Part shown: positions 8,504 to 19,100 of the stretch, piece by piece
How positions within the stretch are numbered: position 1 is the first letter of the stretch
Layout: the number at the start of each line of letters is the position of its first letter
NCBI RefSeq assembly: GCF_016107545.1
Contig: NZ_JABASS010000006.1
Span: forward strand, 1 to 64,000
Direction of reading: 5' to 3'
Source: Psychrobacter namhaensis
GTDB taxonomy: Bacteria; Pseudomonadota; Gammaproteobacteria; Pseudomonadales; Moraxellaceae
DNA length: 64,000 nt
The notes under the pieces: model-generated
What the model was told of the DNA's origin: nothing
The model's input: only the letters and a program-made list of their open reading frames with translations
Databases searched by the model: none
Translations under genes and position numbers: made by a program

Positions 8504-9826
8504 TTACAGATTTTTTTGGAATACTTTGGAGTTGCGACCGTTGTGGTATTTTTCTTGACGTGATTCCGGTAGGGCGCTGGCCTCAACTTCAGCAAAGCCT
8601 TGTTCGACGAACCAATGGGCTGTACGAGTGGTCAAAACAAATAACTTATGCAGACCATGACTGCGTGCTTGTTGCTCTAAAAATGCTAATAAGTCAGCGC
8701 CACGGCTTCCGCTACGATACTCAGGATGTACGGCCACACAAGCCACTTCTGCTGAGTCTGCATCTAGGGGATAAAGGGCGGCACAGCCTAAAATCATACC
8801 ATCACGCTCAATGACACTATAGTGATCAATCTCTTGCTCTAAGCGCTCACGCGAGCGGCTGACTAAAATGCCTTGTTCTTCCAGAGGTGATAACAGCTCA
8901 ATAAGCCCGACCACATCGTCAATATTGGCACGACGAATTTCTTCATAAGGATCATGGCTAATAAGGGTGCCAGAACCATCACGGGTAAATAGCTCCTCTA
9001 GGAGCGCGCCATCTTTGGCATAGGAAATAATATGCGTACGATGAACACCTTGGCGGCAAGCATTACTGGCGCAGCTTAAAAAGTAGTTAATCTCACAGTT
9101 TAAATCACGATCACGTAAAAAGCGGTCGACTTCGTTTGGAATCATTTCGCGTAACAGGCGGTCGTCGTGATTGATGCCAGCCTCTTCACCCAAAAATATG
9201 AGCTTATCAGCACCCAGTGCCACGGCTGCGCTAAGCGCCACATCTTCAGCCAGTAAATTAAAGACTTCACCAGTGGCTGAATAGCCCATTGAACCTAAAA
9301 TCACGATATGGTCGTGTAAAAGGTTATTTTTGATGGCTTCCACATCGATAGAGCGTACTTCACCCGTCATTTGGTAATCGACACCATCACGGATACCATA
9401 AGGGCGTGCGGTGACAAAATTCCCTGATATGGCATCGATGCGCGAGCCGTACATAGGGGAGTTGGCCAGTCCCATCGACAGCTGTGCTTCAATTTGCAAG
9501 CGAATCGCCCCTACCGCTTGTAAAATAGCGGGCATCGCGACCCTTGGGGTAATGCGAATATCTTGATGTAGTGGGGAGGCGATACCGGTATTTTTTAGAT
9601 TATTCTCAATTTGCGGTCGCGCCCCATGCACCAACACGAGCTTGATACCTAAGCTATGTAACAAAGCGAAATCGTGTATCAGAGTGCTAAAGTTAGGATG
9701 ATTGACCGCCTCTCCCCCAAACATAATCACGAAAGTTTTGCCGCGATGGGTATTAATGTAGGGAGCGGAGTTACGAAACCAATGGACGTATTCTGGGTTG
9801 ATTTGTGGCATAGCGCTAGTAGTCAT
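8504..9826 (-). CDS. argA: amino-acid N-acetyltransferase (N-acetylglutamate synthase)
   Basis: First enzyme of arginine biosynthesis: acetyl-CoA plus glutamate to N-acetylglutamate. At 440 residues it has the two-domain classical ArgA layout. An amino-acid-kinase-like regulatory domain (about 25-275) contains YINTHRGKTFVIMFGGEA and LVHGARPQI, close to E. coli ArgA. A GNAT domain (about 290-440) contains VACVAVHPEYRSGSRGADLL. The kinase-like domain normally carries arginine feedback inhibition. No strong ribosome site precedes either the ATG at 9826 or that at 9811; homology to the E. coli N-terminus fits both. It is a single gene, divergent from the exported protein at 10073. Confidence 0.95.
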   Translation of the reverse strand: MTTSAMPQINPEYVHWFRNSAPYINTHRGKTFVIMFGGEAVNHPNFSTLIHDFALLHSLGIKLVLVHGARPQIENNLKNTGIASPLHQDIRITPRVAMPAILQAVGAIRLQIEAQLSMGLANSPMYGSRIDAISGNFVTARPYGIRDGVDYQMTGEVRSIDVEAIKNNLLHDHIVILGSMGYSATGEVFNLLAEDVALSAAVALGADKLIFLGEEAGINHDDRLLREMIPNEVDRFLRDRDLNCEINYFLSCASNACRQGVHRTHIISYAKDGALLEELFTRDGSGTLISHDPYEEIRRANIDDVVGLIELLSPLEEQGILVSRSRERLEQEIDHYSVIERDGMILGCAALYPLDADSAEVACVAVHPEYRSGSRGADLLAFLEQQARSHGLHKLFVLTTRTAHWFVEQGFAEVEASALPESRQEKYHNGRNSKVFQKNL

Positions 9827-10012
9827 AATAGGAGCAGTGATTGTCAGAAAAAGAAAAAGGGCGCAGCAAAAAAATGCCTATCGCTAAAGATTTACCATAG
9901 CAAAAAACGCCGTTATGAGCTATCTTTTATTTCATAGTGTTCATCAATGTTGATCAGGGATTGACTATATACACAACCTCTACACGGGGTTAGTGTACGT
10001 ACAAACGCTTTT

Positions 10013-10021
10013 TGTTATGCT
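10013..10021 (+). promoter_or_regulatory. candidate extended -10 promoter
   Basis: TGTTATGCT, an extended -10 form, lies about 50 bp before the start of the exported protein gene. It closely resembles the element before the FKBP gene. The -35 region is poor. Confidence 0.35.
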
Positions 10022-10072
10022 AAACGCTATTGCTTTACCAGCTGCGTTTTACCGATATATTAACTAGGGATA

Positions 10073-10669
10073 ATGAAAATCATGAAAAAAAATAACCAAT
10101 TTGCTAGTCCATTTAGTGCTTGGAGCGGACATCGCTTGTTTCACGTTGTTGCTGGTACGCTCATCGGTGCCATGGTAGTAACGCAAGCTTCAGCAATGCT
10201 GCCGACGCCAGAACAAGCGGTTGATGGGTCAGTGGCTATGCAGGCAAGTGCCAATCAAAGCAGTAATTCAAGTGCGCAAGCCGTCAATAGTAAAATTACC
10301 GCGTCACTGATTAGTACGGACGCAAATGGTCAAGAAGTTTTGGTTCCTGTAAATGCCAGCACACGCTTGCAATCAGGGAATGTTTTAGAGTATCAAGGGT
10401 ATTTTACCAATACCAATGCGGATCGAGTCCGTAAGATGACAGTGACGATGAGTATCCCTGAGCAAGTAGAATTATTGAAGACGGTATCTCCTGATTTTCC
10501 ATATGGCAGTGTCGATGGCAACAATTTTGCGCGTATGCCACTACGTACAAAGGTTGATAATCAGCTACAAGATGTCGCAATGAAGTATTACAAAGCGGTT
10601 CGTTGGGATCTTGAAGGTGTGGGCCTCAATGACACAGTCGTGGTTAAGTATCGCGCGCGCGTTAAGTAA
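10073..10669 (+). CDS. exported protein with a DUF11-like beta domain, function unknown
   Basis: A 198-residue protein. The N-terminus has basic residues, then a hydrophobic stretch (VVAGTLIGAMVVTQASA) that looks like a Sec signal peptide cleaved near residue 42. A Ser/Asn/Gln-rich linker follows. The C-terminal about 110 residues form beta-type sequence (VLEYQGYFTNTNADRVRKMTVTMSIP) resembling DUF11-like adhesive or surface domains. It is probably periplasmic or surface-located. The start could be 10073 or the ATG at 10082: AGGGA lies 2 and 11 bases upstream of these, so the choice is open. Family call uncertain; function unknown. Confidence 0.65.
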   Translation: MKIMKKNNQFASPFSAWSGHRLFHVVAGTLIGAMVVTQASAMLPTPEQAVDGSVAMQASANQSSNSSAQAVNSKITASLISTDANGQEVLVPVNASTRLQSGNVLEYQGYFTNTNADRVRKMTVTMSIPEQVELLKTVSPDFPYGSVDGNNFARMPLRTKVDNQLQDVAMKYYKAVRWDLEGVGLNDTVVVKYRARVK

Positions 10670-10715
10670 GTAGACGTTTAATATAATTTTTTGCTTAATT
10701 GTCATGGATAAAATC

Positions 10716-10753
10716 AAAAAAGCACCACAGCTTTAAACTGTGGTGCTTTTTTT
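10716..10753. terminator. bidirectional intrinsic terminator
   Basis: Stem AAAAAGCACCACAG / CTGTGGTGCTTTTT with a 7-nt loop, between the convergent exported protein gene and the patatin-like gene. Confidence 0.92.
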
Positions 10754-10796
10754 CGTCAAGATCTAGATATTTTTATCAGGGCTGCTTATCAATAAA

Positions 10797-11774
10797 TCAG
10801 AGAGTCGCGTATTTACTGTCAGATTTCTGTTTGATTAACTGTTTAATGGCATAAATTTGTGAAGTCGTGGCTTGCGCGCCCGCCGTAATCAAAGCTTGGC
10901 GCTGACGGGTGTCTATTGAGCTGATGTGACCCACGTCAGGGGTAATGACAATGTCAGCACGATCCCGTTCATGACGCATTGATAAGGCGCGATTGGTGTT
11001 TGGCTGAGTGGTGATATTACGCTCCAAAAATCCCCAAAAGCTGCTCATTGAATTGAAGGTCGGTATGCGCTTGAGAGCAAAAGAGCGGTTATTAGCAGTG
11101 GTCACATCAACAGCAATGATAACGTCAGCGCCCAAAGCACGGGCACTATCAACTGGTACCAAGCTCACCACACCGCCGTCGATGTATTTTTTGCCCACTT
11201 TTTCTGGAATACGTGGGGCGATAAAAATATTGGGCACGCTACAGGAAGCTTGGACGGCCAGTCCGGCATTCCCTGAGGTAAAGACGGTCTTTTTTAACGT
11301 GTGCTTTTCAGCAGCGACCGCCGCAAAGCTAATTGGGAAGTCTTCTATTGCTCGTCCATTCACTTTGTCATTGATAAAATTTCTGAGTTTGATGCCCTCG
11401 ACAAAACCTTGGTTAGATAAGACAAAATCTGTTAACTCGTTATCAGCCGTCGTCAGTGCTAAGTGTTCAAGCTGCGCTGGTGTATAGCCACTGGCATATA
11501 GGCTGCCAACCAAGCTGCCAACGCTGGTACCAACGATGAGCGTCGGCGTAATACCGTTCTCTTCTAATGCTTTAATCACCCCGATATGAGCAAAACCTTT
11601 GGCTCCGCCACCACCCAAAACTAATGCAACACTAGGTGACGCTATTGCAGGTGCTTTAATCGTTGGGGTCACTGTGCTACAAGCACTCATAAATAGTGTC
11701 AATGCTGTAAGTGTGCTCACACGCGTTAATACTGAATGATGACGGTATAGATGCGAAACGAAAGAAGCAGGCAT
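10797..11774 (-). CDS. patatin-like phospholipase family lipoprotein (RssA-like)
   Basis: About 325 residues. A lipoprotein-type signal ends in MSAC (Cys32). The patatin domain shows the oxyanion loop GGGGAKGFAHIG, the GTSVGS nucleophile elbow (Ser84) and DGG for the Asp of the Ser-Asp dyad. This fits bacterial patatin-like hydrolases of the RssA/NTE type, acting on phospholipids or lysophospholipids at the cell envelope. The frame is open to 11885, but the upstream part lacks sense as protein and the ATG at 11774 has AAGG about eight bases upstream. It is divergent from recG; single-gene unit. Confidence 0.85.
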   Translation of the reverse strand: MPASFVSHLYRHHSVLTRVSTLTALTLFMSACSTVTPTIKAPAIASPSVALVLGGGGAKGFAHIGVIKALEENGITPTLIVGTSVGSLVGSLYASGYTPAQLEHLALTTADNELTDFVLSNQGFVEGIKLRNFINDKVNGRAIEDFPISFAAVAAEKHTLKKTVFTSGNAGLAVQASCSVPNIFIAPRIPEKVGKKYIDGGVVSLVPVDSARALGADVIIAVDVTTANNRSFALKRIPTFNSMSSFWGFLERNITTQPNTNRALSMRHERDRADIVITPDVGHISSIDTRQRQALITAGAQATTSQIYAIKQLIKQKSDSKYATL

Positions 11775-11949
11775 AAAAAAGACCTTATATAATTGCCATA
11801 ATCTAGCAAAGAAGACAGCAGTTATTGGTATGATATAACTGAAGTCATGTTTTATCGCGCACGGATTATTACGCTTATAACACACGGTACGTTGTAATAT
11901 AAGTTAGTCGCGTATATAAAATTTAAAAACCTTATCTTTAGGATCTTTG

Positions 11950-14289
11950 ATGCCCACATCGGTTAGCCACTCTTCAATCAGTCCCTCAGACCCTCCTAGG
12001 TCTGAGCCACCAGTCTCGGCGCTAGAGATGCCAGTGACTGCGCTGGCTGGTGTGGGTGTAAAAGTGGCCGAGCAATTAGAACAGCTGAGCATCAAACGAA
12101 TATTTGATTTGCTGCTGCATCTGCCACGTGATTATGAGGATCGCAGTCGATTATTATCTATCGCAGAGGTGGCTCATGGGCAATCGGCGTTAATCACAGG
12201 ACGTGTGGTACACGTTGATGCCAAACGCAGCGGTATGACAGTGGTGGTAGATGATGATACTGGCACCATGTCTCTGCGCTTCTTTAAGGTTTATCGTGGT
12301 CTTGCCCAGACCATGAGCCTAGGTACAAGGTTGCAACTGTTTGGTGAAGTCAAAGTCAGTCGTTACGGCAAACAGATGCATCATCCTGAATATCACATCA
12401 TTACTGATAACACCGCTATTACCAATACAGGTTTGCAGCCCATTTATCCAAGCGTCAAAGGCTTGCACCAGAATAAGCTGCGCACATTGATCAAGCTTGC
12501 ATTACAGACCGTGCGCAGCCAAGGCCTGCCAATGACCCTATTGACAGCGGCAGATTTTTCAGTTGTGGCTGACTTACCCTTAGTGCCTTTTGAGCCGACT
12601 AAGTCGCTTACGACAGAGCCAGACTATCCAGAAGATATCTTCTCCACATTGGCGCGTAGTGTGCCAGATAACAGTCTCAATCAAACCAATACCATGGCTT
12701 ATGACGCCAATCATAGTGTCATTGCCGAGGCCGTTAGAGTGGCTAATAATAATGTCTATCATTTAACGATATTTGAGGCACTGGTGTTACTGCACACGCC
12801 GCCCACTTATACCGATGCGGGTCAACAGTATAAAATGTTGACGCAATTAAGTGCGCGCACGCACGCTGCTTGTCAGCGTTTAATCATTGAGGAGCTGACG
12901 GCTCATCAGCTCAGCTTATTATATCGCCGCCAGCAATTGCATCAGCATAAAGCACCCAAATGTGCCACTAAAAGTCCATTGGCTGAGCAACTATTTGCTG
13001 CATTACCTTTTGACTTAACAGGCGCACAAAAAAGAGTAATGAGAGACATCACGACTGACATGGCAACCTCGATCCCTATGCTGCGACTGGTACAAGGCGA
13101 CGTGGGTGCTGGCAAGACGTTGGTAGCAGCAGGGGCAGCAGGCTATGCTCTAGATAGCGGCTGGCAAGTGGTAGTTATGGCACCGACGGAGGTTTTGGCA
13201 GAGCAGCATTTACTTAACTTTAAACACTGGTTTGAACCGTTAGGTATTGGGGTGGGTTGGCTTGCGGGTAAGCAAACCGCAAAGCAGCGCCGTGAAGCGT
13301 TAGAAGCGGTGGCAGAAAACACGGTACAGATCGTTGTTGGTACTCATGCGCTGTTTCAAGAGCAGGTGCAATTTGCCAAATTGGGGCTGGTTATTATTGA
13401 TGAGCAGCATCGGTTTGGCGTCGAGCAGCGTATGGCATTGACCAATAAAGGCGTGGCCAACAGTACGCCGCATCAGCTGATTATGACGGCAACGCCGATT
13501 CCGCGTACGCTTGCGATGAGTGTCTACGGCGACATGGATACCTCGATTATCGATGAGTTACCGCCTGGGCGGACCCCGATTACTACCGTGACGATTGACC
13601 GCAACCGCCGTGATGATGTGATTGAGCGTATCGCGATTAACTGCGAAGCTGGCAGGCAAGCATATTGGGTTTGCTCACTGGTAGAAGAGTCTAGTGTGCT
13701 CGATGCGCAAGCGGCCGAAGCGACTTATGAAGATTTAAATGAGCGGTTAAATATTCGTATTGGGCTGGTACATGGCAAGATGAAGTCAGCAGACAAACAA
13801 GCCATCATGCAATCTTTTAAAGCAGGTCAACTTGATTTATTGATTGCTACCACGGTCATTGAAGTTGGCGTCGATGTGCCCAATGCCTCATTAATGGTCA
13901 TCGAAAATGCAGAACGATTGGGTCTATCGCAATTACATCAATTGCGCGGGCGCGTTGGACGTGGCTCAACCAAAAGCTACTGTGTTCTGCTGTACCAAAA
14001 GCCATTGTCTGAAACGGGGACTGAGCGCCTAAACGTTCTACGTGATAGTACAGACGGCTTTGTCATTGCGCAAAAAGACTTAGAGCTGCGCGGACCGGGA
14101 GAGCTGTTGGGTAAACGGCAAACGGGCAATGTGGGTTATTACTTGGCCGATCTCATCCGTGATGAGCAGCTATTTGCCATAGCACAGCGGTTGGCCAAAC
14201 ACTTGATTGCAGACCCAGCGCGCAAAGCTGATGTCAGCCAGCTTATTGATCGCTGGATGCCAGAGGCGAGTCGTTATACTAATGCCTGA
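11950..14289 (+). CDS. recG: ATP-dependent DNA helicase RecG
   Basis: Branched-DNA helicase that reverses stalled forks and processes Holliday junctions. At 779 residues it is somewhat longer than the E. coli protein (693). The N-terminal wedge/OB region opens with TALAGVGVKVAEQL and contains the HLPRDYEDR segment. Walker A is GDVGAGKT (Lys389), motif II is DEQH (484-487) in DEQHRFGVEQR, and LHQLRGRVGRG belongs to motif VI. The extra length sits mainly in a hydrophilic stretch at about residues 200-260. The start is ATG 11950 with AGGA seven bases upstream; a TTG three bases earlier is less likely. Confidence 0.96.
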   Translation: MPTSVSHSSISPSDPPRSEPPVSALEMPVTALAGVGVKVAEQLEQLSIKRIFDLLLHLPRDYEDRSRLLSIAEVAHGQSALITGRVVHVDAKRSGMTVVVDDDTGTMSLRFFKVYRGLAQTMSLGTRLQLFGEVKVSRYGKQMHHPEYHIITDNTAITNTGLQPIYPSVKGLHQNKLRTLIKLALQTVRSQGLPMTLLTAADFSVVADLPLVPFEPTKSLTTEPDYPEDIFSTLARSVPDNSLNQTNTMAYDANHSVIAEAVRVANNNVYHLTIFEALVLLHTPPTYTDAGQQYKMLTQLSARTHAACQRLIIEELTAHQLSLLYRRQQLHQHKAPKCATKSPLAEQLFAALPFDLTGAQKRVMRDITTDMATSIPMLRLVQGDVGAGKTLVAAGAAGYALDSGWQVVVMAPTEVLAEQHLLNFKHWFEPLGIGVGWLAGKQTAKQRREALEAVAENTVQIVVGTHALFQEQVQFAKLGLVIIDEQHRFGVEQRMALTNKGVANSTPHQLIMTATPIPRTLAMSVYGDMDTSIIDELPPGRTPITTVTIDRNRRDDVIERIAINCEAGRQAYWVCSLVEESSVLDAQAAEATYEDLNERLNIRIGLVHGKMKSADKQAIMQSFKAGQLDLLIATTVIEVGVDVPNASLMVIENAERLGLSQLHQLRGRVGRGSTKSYCVLLYQKPLSETGTERLNVLRDSTDGFVIAQKDLELRGPGELLGKRQTGNVGYYLADLIRDEQLFAIAQRLAKHLIADPARKADVSQLIDRWMPEASRYTNA

Positions 14290-14781
14290 TGAGTAGCTGT
14301 GGCAAGTTATCTGCTCAGATAGCAGGAGACTATTAGAGAAAGGTGTCTGTATGAACTGTATACCAAAAATTAGGGTTTTGATTGAGAGACCAGCCTTACA
14401 ATAGTTTATGATTTATGGACCGTTCGATCCAATTTATTAACGTGTTGTCTTTATTGTTTTATGGCCTATCTTTTTGATTTTTTGTCCTAAATTATCGGGT
14501 GGGTTTACCAAAACTGTGAACAGCATATCCTATATATAAGCATAAGACGGTGATCTAATATATGCTATTCTCAATAACTTCATCGGATATTGTAATAATA
14601 AACAGCACTTTAGAGAGTGAGAGTTTTCTCTAGTAAATAAGCCGCGCAGTAAAGCGATTTAGATGTTATGCCAATGGCGTGTTATTTTTTATGGTTCATG
14701 TGACGTATGAATATTCTTTTATCAGCACTCACATATCTGACCTTTTAATTTTATTATTGCCCGTATTTACAGAGAGTCATC
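14290..14781. other. intergenic region upstream of the RND efflux operon
   Basis: 492 bp, AT-rich. I find no ORF with a ribosome site, no RNA gene and no clear operator palindrome. It presumably holds the promoter of the efflux pair, but no divergent TetR- or MarR-type regulator is present beside it. Confidence 0.5.
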
Positions 14782-16113
14782 ATGAGCGATCTGAAAGAAA
14801 CCAACCCCAAGCCAGCTGTAGAAACAGAGCTGCCACCCTATCGTCAGTCTGATTCAGGGGCTCACAAATCGTCCTCAAAGCTACCATTATGGTTGTTACC
14901 AGTATTGGCAGTGGTGCTCGTCATCGGTGTGTTGCTTGGCAAGTATTGGGACGGTAATAACGAAACAGCCGATGTTGATCCATTAGCCTCTAACAGTGCG
15001 CCAAGTGATGGTAATAATCCAAGTGGCGCTAGTGCTGAGCAAGCGGTCTTGTCAGTAGAAACGATTGTGCCAAACCAAGATGATATTGGTAATACCTTGA
15101 GCGCTGATGGCACGATCAATGCCAAAAATACGGCGAATGTCAGTGCAAAAGTGACCGGCGTCGCTATTGAGCGTATATTGGTTGAAGAAGGTGATCGCGT
15201 CAAAGCGGGCCAAGTGTTGGCAGTGTTTGATACCGATGCCATGGAGCAGCAAGTCTTACAAGCAGAAGCAGACGTTGCAGAGGCTGAGGCAACGCTTGCC
15301 AATGCCAGCGCCGATGCCGCGCGTGTTTTGCCACTGATAGATATTGATGCCATCAGTAAACAAGAGGCCGACCGCTATCGTACCGCCGAGATGAAAGCCA
15401 GAGCCGCTTTGCAGGCAGCAAAAGCCAGATTAAGTACGCAGCGGTTGACGTTAGAGAATGCCGAAGTTGTCGCACCAGTCAGTGGTATCGTCAGTGAAAA
15501 AATGGCTGAGGTTGGTATGGTGGCCGGTGGTGAGCCATTGTTTACCATTATTAAAGGCGGCGTTTTAGAATGGCGTGCGGATATCGATCCTAAGCTGGTC
15601 AGTGATATTAATATCGGTACGCCCGTACGCGTGAGCTTGCCAGATGACGATTCTGTGATGGGGCAGGTGAGCCGTATTGCACCGACGGCGGACAACAACC
15701 GTCAGGTGACCATTTATGCCAGCTTAGCTGCCAATGCCAAAGTACGTGCCGGTATGTATCAAACTGGCGAATTTTTATTGGGCAGTACCAGCACACAAAC
15801 GGTTCCCAATAGCGCTATTGTGAGCAACGATGGTTACGACTATGTGATGTTAGTAACCAACATAACGACTAAAAACGGTCAAACAATCGGTCGTATTCAG
15901 CAACAGCGAGTCACGTTAGGCGAACGCTTGGGCGATAGTGTCGCGGTCTCAGAGCCACTCCCTAGCGACAGTCAAATTGTGCAACAGGGCGGTAGTTTCT
16001 TAAATGATGGAGATTTGGTACGCATCGTTAATGGTGCGCGCCCAACAGACAATCCAGCAGATACTACGACGGATAGAGCAACCACTGGCACAGCCACGCA
16101 GGCGCGCGCATGA
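14782..16113 (+). CDS. RND efflux periplasmic adaptor (membrane fusion) subunit
   Basis: A 443-residue HlyD/AcrA-type adaptor linking an inner-membrane RND pump to an outer-membrane channel. A short cytosolic N-terminus is followed by one TM anchor (LWLLPVLAVVLVIGVLLG, about residues 34-53). A lipoyl half-motif comes next (VTGVAIERILVEEGDRVKAGQVLAVFD), then an alpha hairpin (about 150-215), the second lipoyl half (VVAPVSGIVSEKMAEVG) and beta-barrel domains. Its stop overlaps the start of the pump gene by four bases (ATGA), so the two are translationally coupled. No outer-membrane factor gene lies nearby. The substrate cannot be predicted. Confidence 0.92.
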   Translation: MSDLKETNPKPAVETELPPYRQSDSGAHKSSSKLPLWLLPVLAVVLVIGVLLGKYWDGNNETADVDPLASNSAPSDGNNPSGASAEQAVLSVETIVPNQDDIGNTLSADGTINAKNTANVSAKVTGVAIERILVEEGDRVKAGQVLAVFDTDAMEQQVLQAEADVAEAEATLANASADAARVLPLIDIDAISKQEADRYRTAEMKARAALQAAKARLSTQRLTLENAEVVAPVSGIVSEKMAEVGMVAGGEPLFTIIKGGVLEWRADIDPKLVSDINIGTPVRVSLPDDDSVMGQVSRIAPTADNNRQVTIYASLAANAKVRAGMYQTGEFLLGSTSTQTVPNSAIVSNDGYDYVMLVTNITTKNGQTIGRIQQQRVTLGERLGDSVAVSEPLPSDSQIVQQGGSFLNDGDLVRIVNGARPTDNPADTTTDRATTGTATQARA

Positions 16114-19100
16114 GTTTAAATGTCTCAGCTTACTCGATTAAAAACCCACTGGTCGCTATTTTGTTGTTTGTGCTGCTGACGCTCGGCGGCATATACGGCT
16201 TTATGAAAATGAAGGTGCAGCAGTTTCCGGATATTGACCTACCTGCGGTCGTGGTCACGGTCACTTTACCGGGTGCTGCGCCAGCACAGCTCGAAAATGA
16301 CATTGCCAAAAAGGTAGAGAACAAACTCACCAGCATCGAAGGCGTCAAGCATATTAGAACGACGCTGCAAACTGGTGCAGCCACTATGGTCACTGAGTTT
16401 GTCCTAGAAAAAGACATCCAAGAAGCGGTAGATGATGTGCGGTCAGCGGTCGGCGAAGTACGTGGCGATCTGCCGGCTGCCGCTAATGATCCTATCATTA
16501 CCAAAGTCTCAACCGCAGGGTTTCCAGTCGTGACTTACTCTGTTGCGTCTGAAAACATGAATGTGGAAGACTTATCATGGTTTGTGGATGATACCGTCAC
16601 CAAACGACTCTCTGATATCCCAGGTGTCAGCACGGTCAGCCGTATTGGTGGCCTGCAGCGTGAGATTACCGTCGCCGCTGATCCAATCGCACTCAGCGGC
16701 TTAACATTTCCTATTACACAGTTATCGCAGCAAATAGCAGGGATTCAGCAAGACAGCTCAGGTGGTGAAGCAGAGGTGGGCAAAACCACTCAGACCATCC
16801 GAGTGCTTGGCGCTGTTGAGCGAGCCAGTGAGCTTAATGACTTACAAGTGGCTGTCCCTACAGGCGGCACGCAGGCCCTTGGGCGTATGGCACAAATCAC
16901 GGATGGCGCGGCGGATCCAAGCTCTATTGCCAAGCTAAATGGTCAAACCGTGGTGGCATTTAATATTACCCGATCACGCGGTGCCAGTGAAGTTGAAGTG
17001 ATGGAACTTGTCGATGCAGAGCTTGCCAAGCTCACGGTCGATGTCGGCAATATCAGTATCGAAAAAGTCTATGATCGGGCAACGCCAATTGCTGAGGACT
17101 ATCAGGCCTCATTACGCATGCTGATTGAAGGTGGCTTATTGGCAGTGGTGGTGGTTTTCTTGTTTTTACGCAATATTCGGGCGACCATCGTGGCCGCCGT
17201 TGCCTTGCCACTGTCTGTCATTCCAACCTTTTTGGGTATGTATTTGTTTGGCTTTAGTCTCAACATCATCTCGCTGTTGGCACTATCCTTGGTGATCGGC
17301 GTACTGGTTGATGATGCTATCGTCGAAGTCGAAAATATCATACGACATCTGCGCATGGGTAAGACGCCTTATGAAGCCGCGATGGAAGCGGCGGATGAGA
17401 TTGGTTTGGCGGTGGTGGCAACCACCTTTACTTTGATTGCGGTATTTTTGCCCACGGCCTTTATGGGCGGCATTGTTGGACAGTTCTTTCGCCAGTTTGG
17501 CTGGACGGCAGCCTTGTCGATTTTTGCGTCATTGATGGTCGCGCGTCTGATTACCCCCATGATGGCCGCGTATATATTGCGACCAGAAAAAAAGCACGTT
17601 GAAAAACAAAGCGCGCTGATGGATTGGTATCTTAAAATAGTAGCGTGGACCTTGCATCATCGCTGGCTTACGATGGGGGCAACTTTAATATTATTTGTGG
17701 CCTCGCTGACACTTGTGAAGTTGTTGCCCACGTCTTTTATTCCTGATAATGACATTGATCAAACGCGTGTGGCGATTGAGCTGACCCCTGATGTGGCGCT
17801 AGAAGATACTGAACGAGTAGCAGCACTGGCAAGCGCGCGTATTTTAGCCATGCCTGAAGTGACCAATATTTTTACGTCAGTAGGGGAAGCTCAAGCGACG
17901 ATGGACTCAACCTCGAGTGGCGGCAAGGCTGAGAACATCGCAGGTTTAGATATTGTGCTTGCCCCAAGGGCAGAGCGCGGCACCAAACAAGAGATTGAAC
18001 GAAAAATTAGCCGTTTATTGGCAGAGGTGCCCGGCGCTCGCTTTACTGTCGGTCTGTCGAGTGGCGGTGAAAGCGGCTATAATTTTTCGATGACCAGTAC
18101 CAATCCGCAGTTGCTTGAACAGACCGCTCAGCAGATTATGTCAGAGATCCGAAGTCTGCCTAGCGCAGGCTCAGTGACCAGTGACCGCAGTCTGCCGCGT
18201 CAAGAGCTGACGGTAACACCAGACCGATTGGCGATGGCTGATAAGGGCGTGACCACACAAGACATCGCTACGACGTTACGTGTAGCGACCGTTGGTGACT
18301 ATGAGCAGCGTTTATCCAAGCTCAATTTAGACACGCGCCAGATTCCTATTGTGATACGCCTGCCAGATGTTGCCAAGCAAAACGTTAGTCAGTTAGAAGG
18401 TTTGTACGTGCCAAGCTCACTACCAGCAGGACAGGGCGTGCGTGTGGGTGAGGTCGCATCCTTAGACTTTGGTACAGGCCCTGCACAGATCAGTAGGCTT
18501 GATCGAGAGCGTGCTATTAGTATTACGGTTCAGCCGGCGAATGGCGAACTTGGTGACTTGGTGCAAGCGGTCAAAGCCGTACCTGCGATGCAAAAATTAC
18601 CACCTTCGATAACTATTATTGATCAAGGTCAAGCCGAGAACATGGCGGATCTATTTAGTGGCTTTGTGATCGCGATGTCGGTGGGTGTGGTTTGTATCTT
18701 AGGGGTGCTGATTTTACTATTCGGTCGTATACTACAACCTTTTACCATTCTGATGGCGTTACCGCTCTCTATTGGCGGCGCCTTTGTGGGCTTGGTTATT
18801 ACCAATAGTAGCCTCTCTATGCCCTCAATGATTGGTTTTATTATGTTGATGGGCATCGCAACCAAAAACTCTATCTTGCTGGTTGATTATGCACTGATTG
18901 CCCAGCGTCGCGGTTTGGCACGTTTTGAAGCGATTATTGATGCGTGTCGTAAACGTGCGCGTCCTATTATTATGACGACCATTGCGATGGGTGCTGGCAT
19001 GTTGCCATTAGTGTTTGGTTGGGGAGATGCTGACCCTACGTTTAGACGCCCGATGGCAGCGGCTGTATTGGGTGGTTTGGTGACCTCTACGTTATTGAGT

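Noticed and set aside
11008..11487. 159-codon ORF on the + strand
   Set aside because: It lies wholly antisense to the patatin-like gene, which has clear catalytic motifs; the antisense product has no family features.
14862..15353. 163-codon ORF on the - strand, Ser/Ala-rich
   Set aside because: Antisense to the RND adaptor; its composition follows from codon bias of the real gene.
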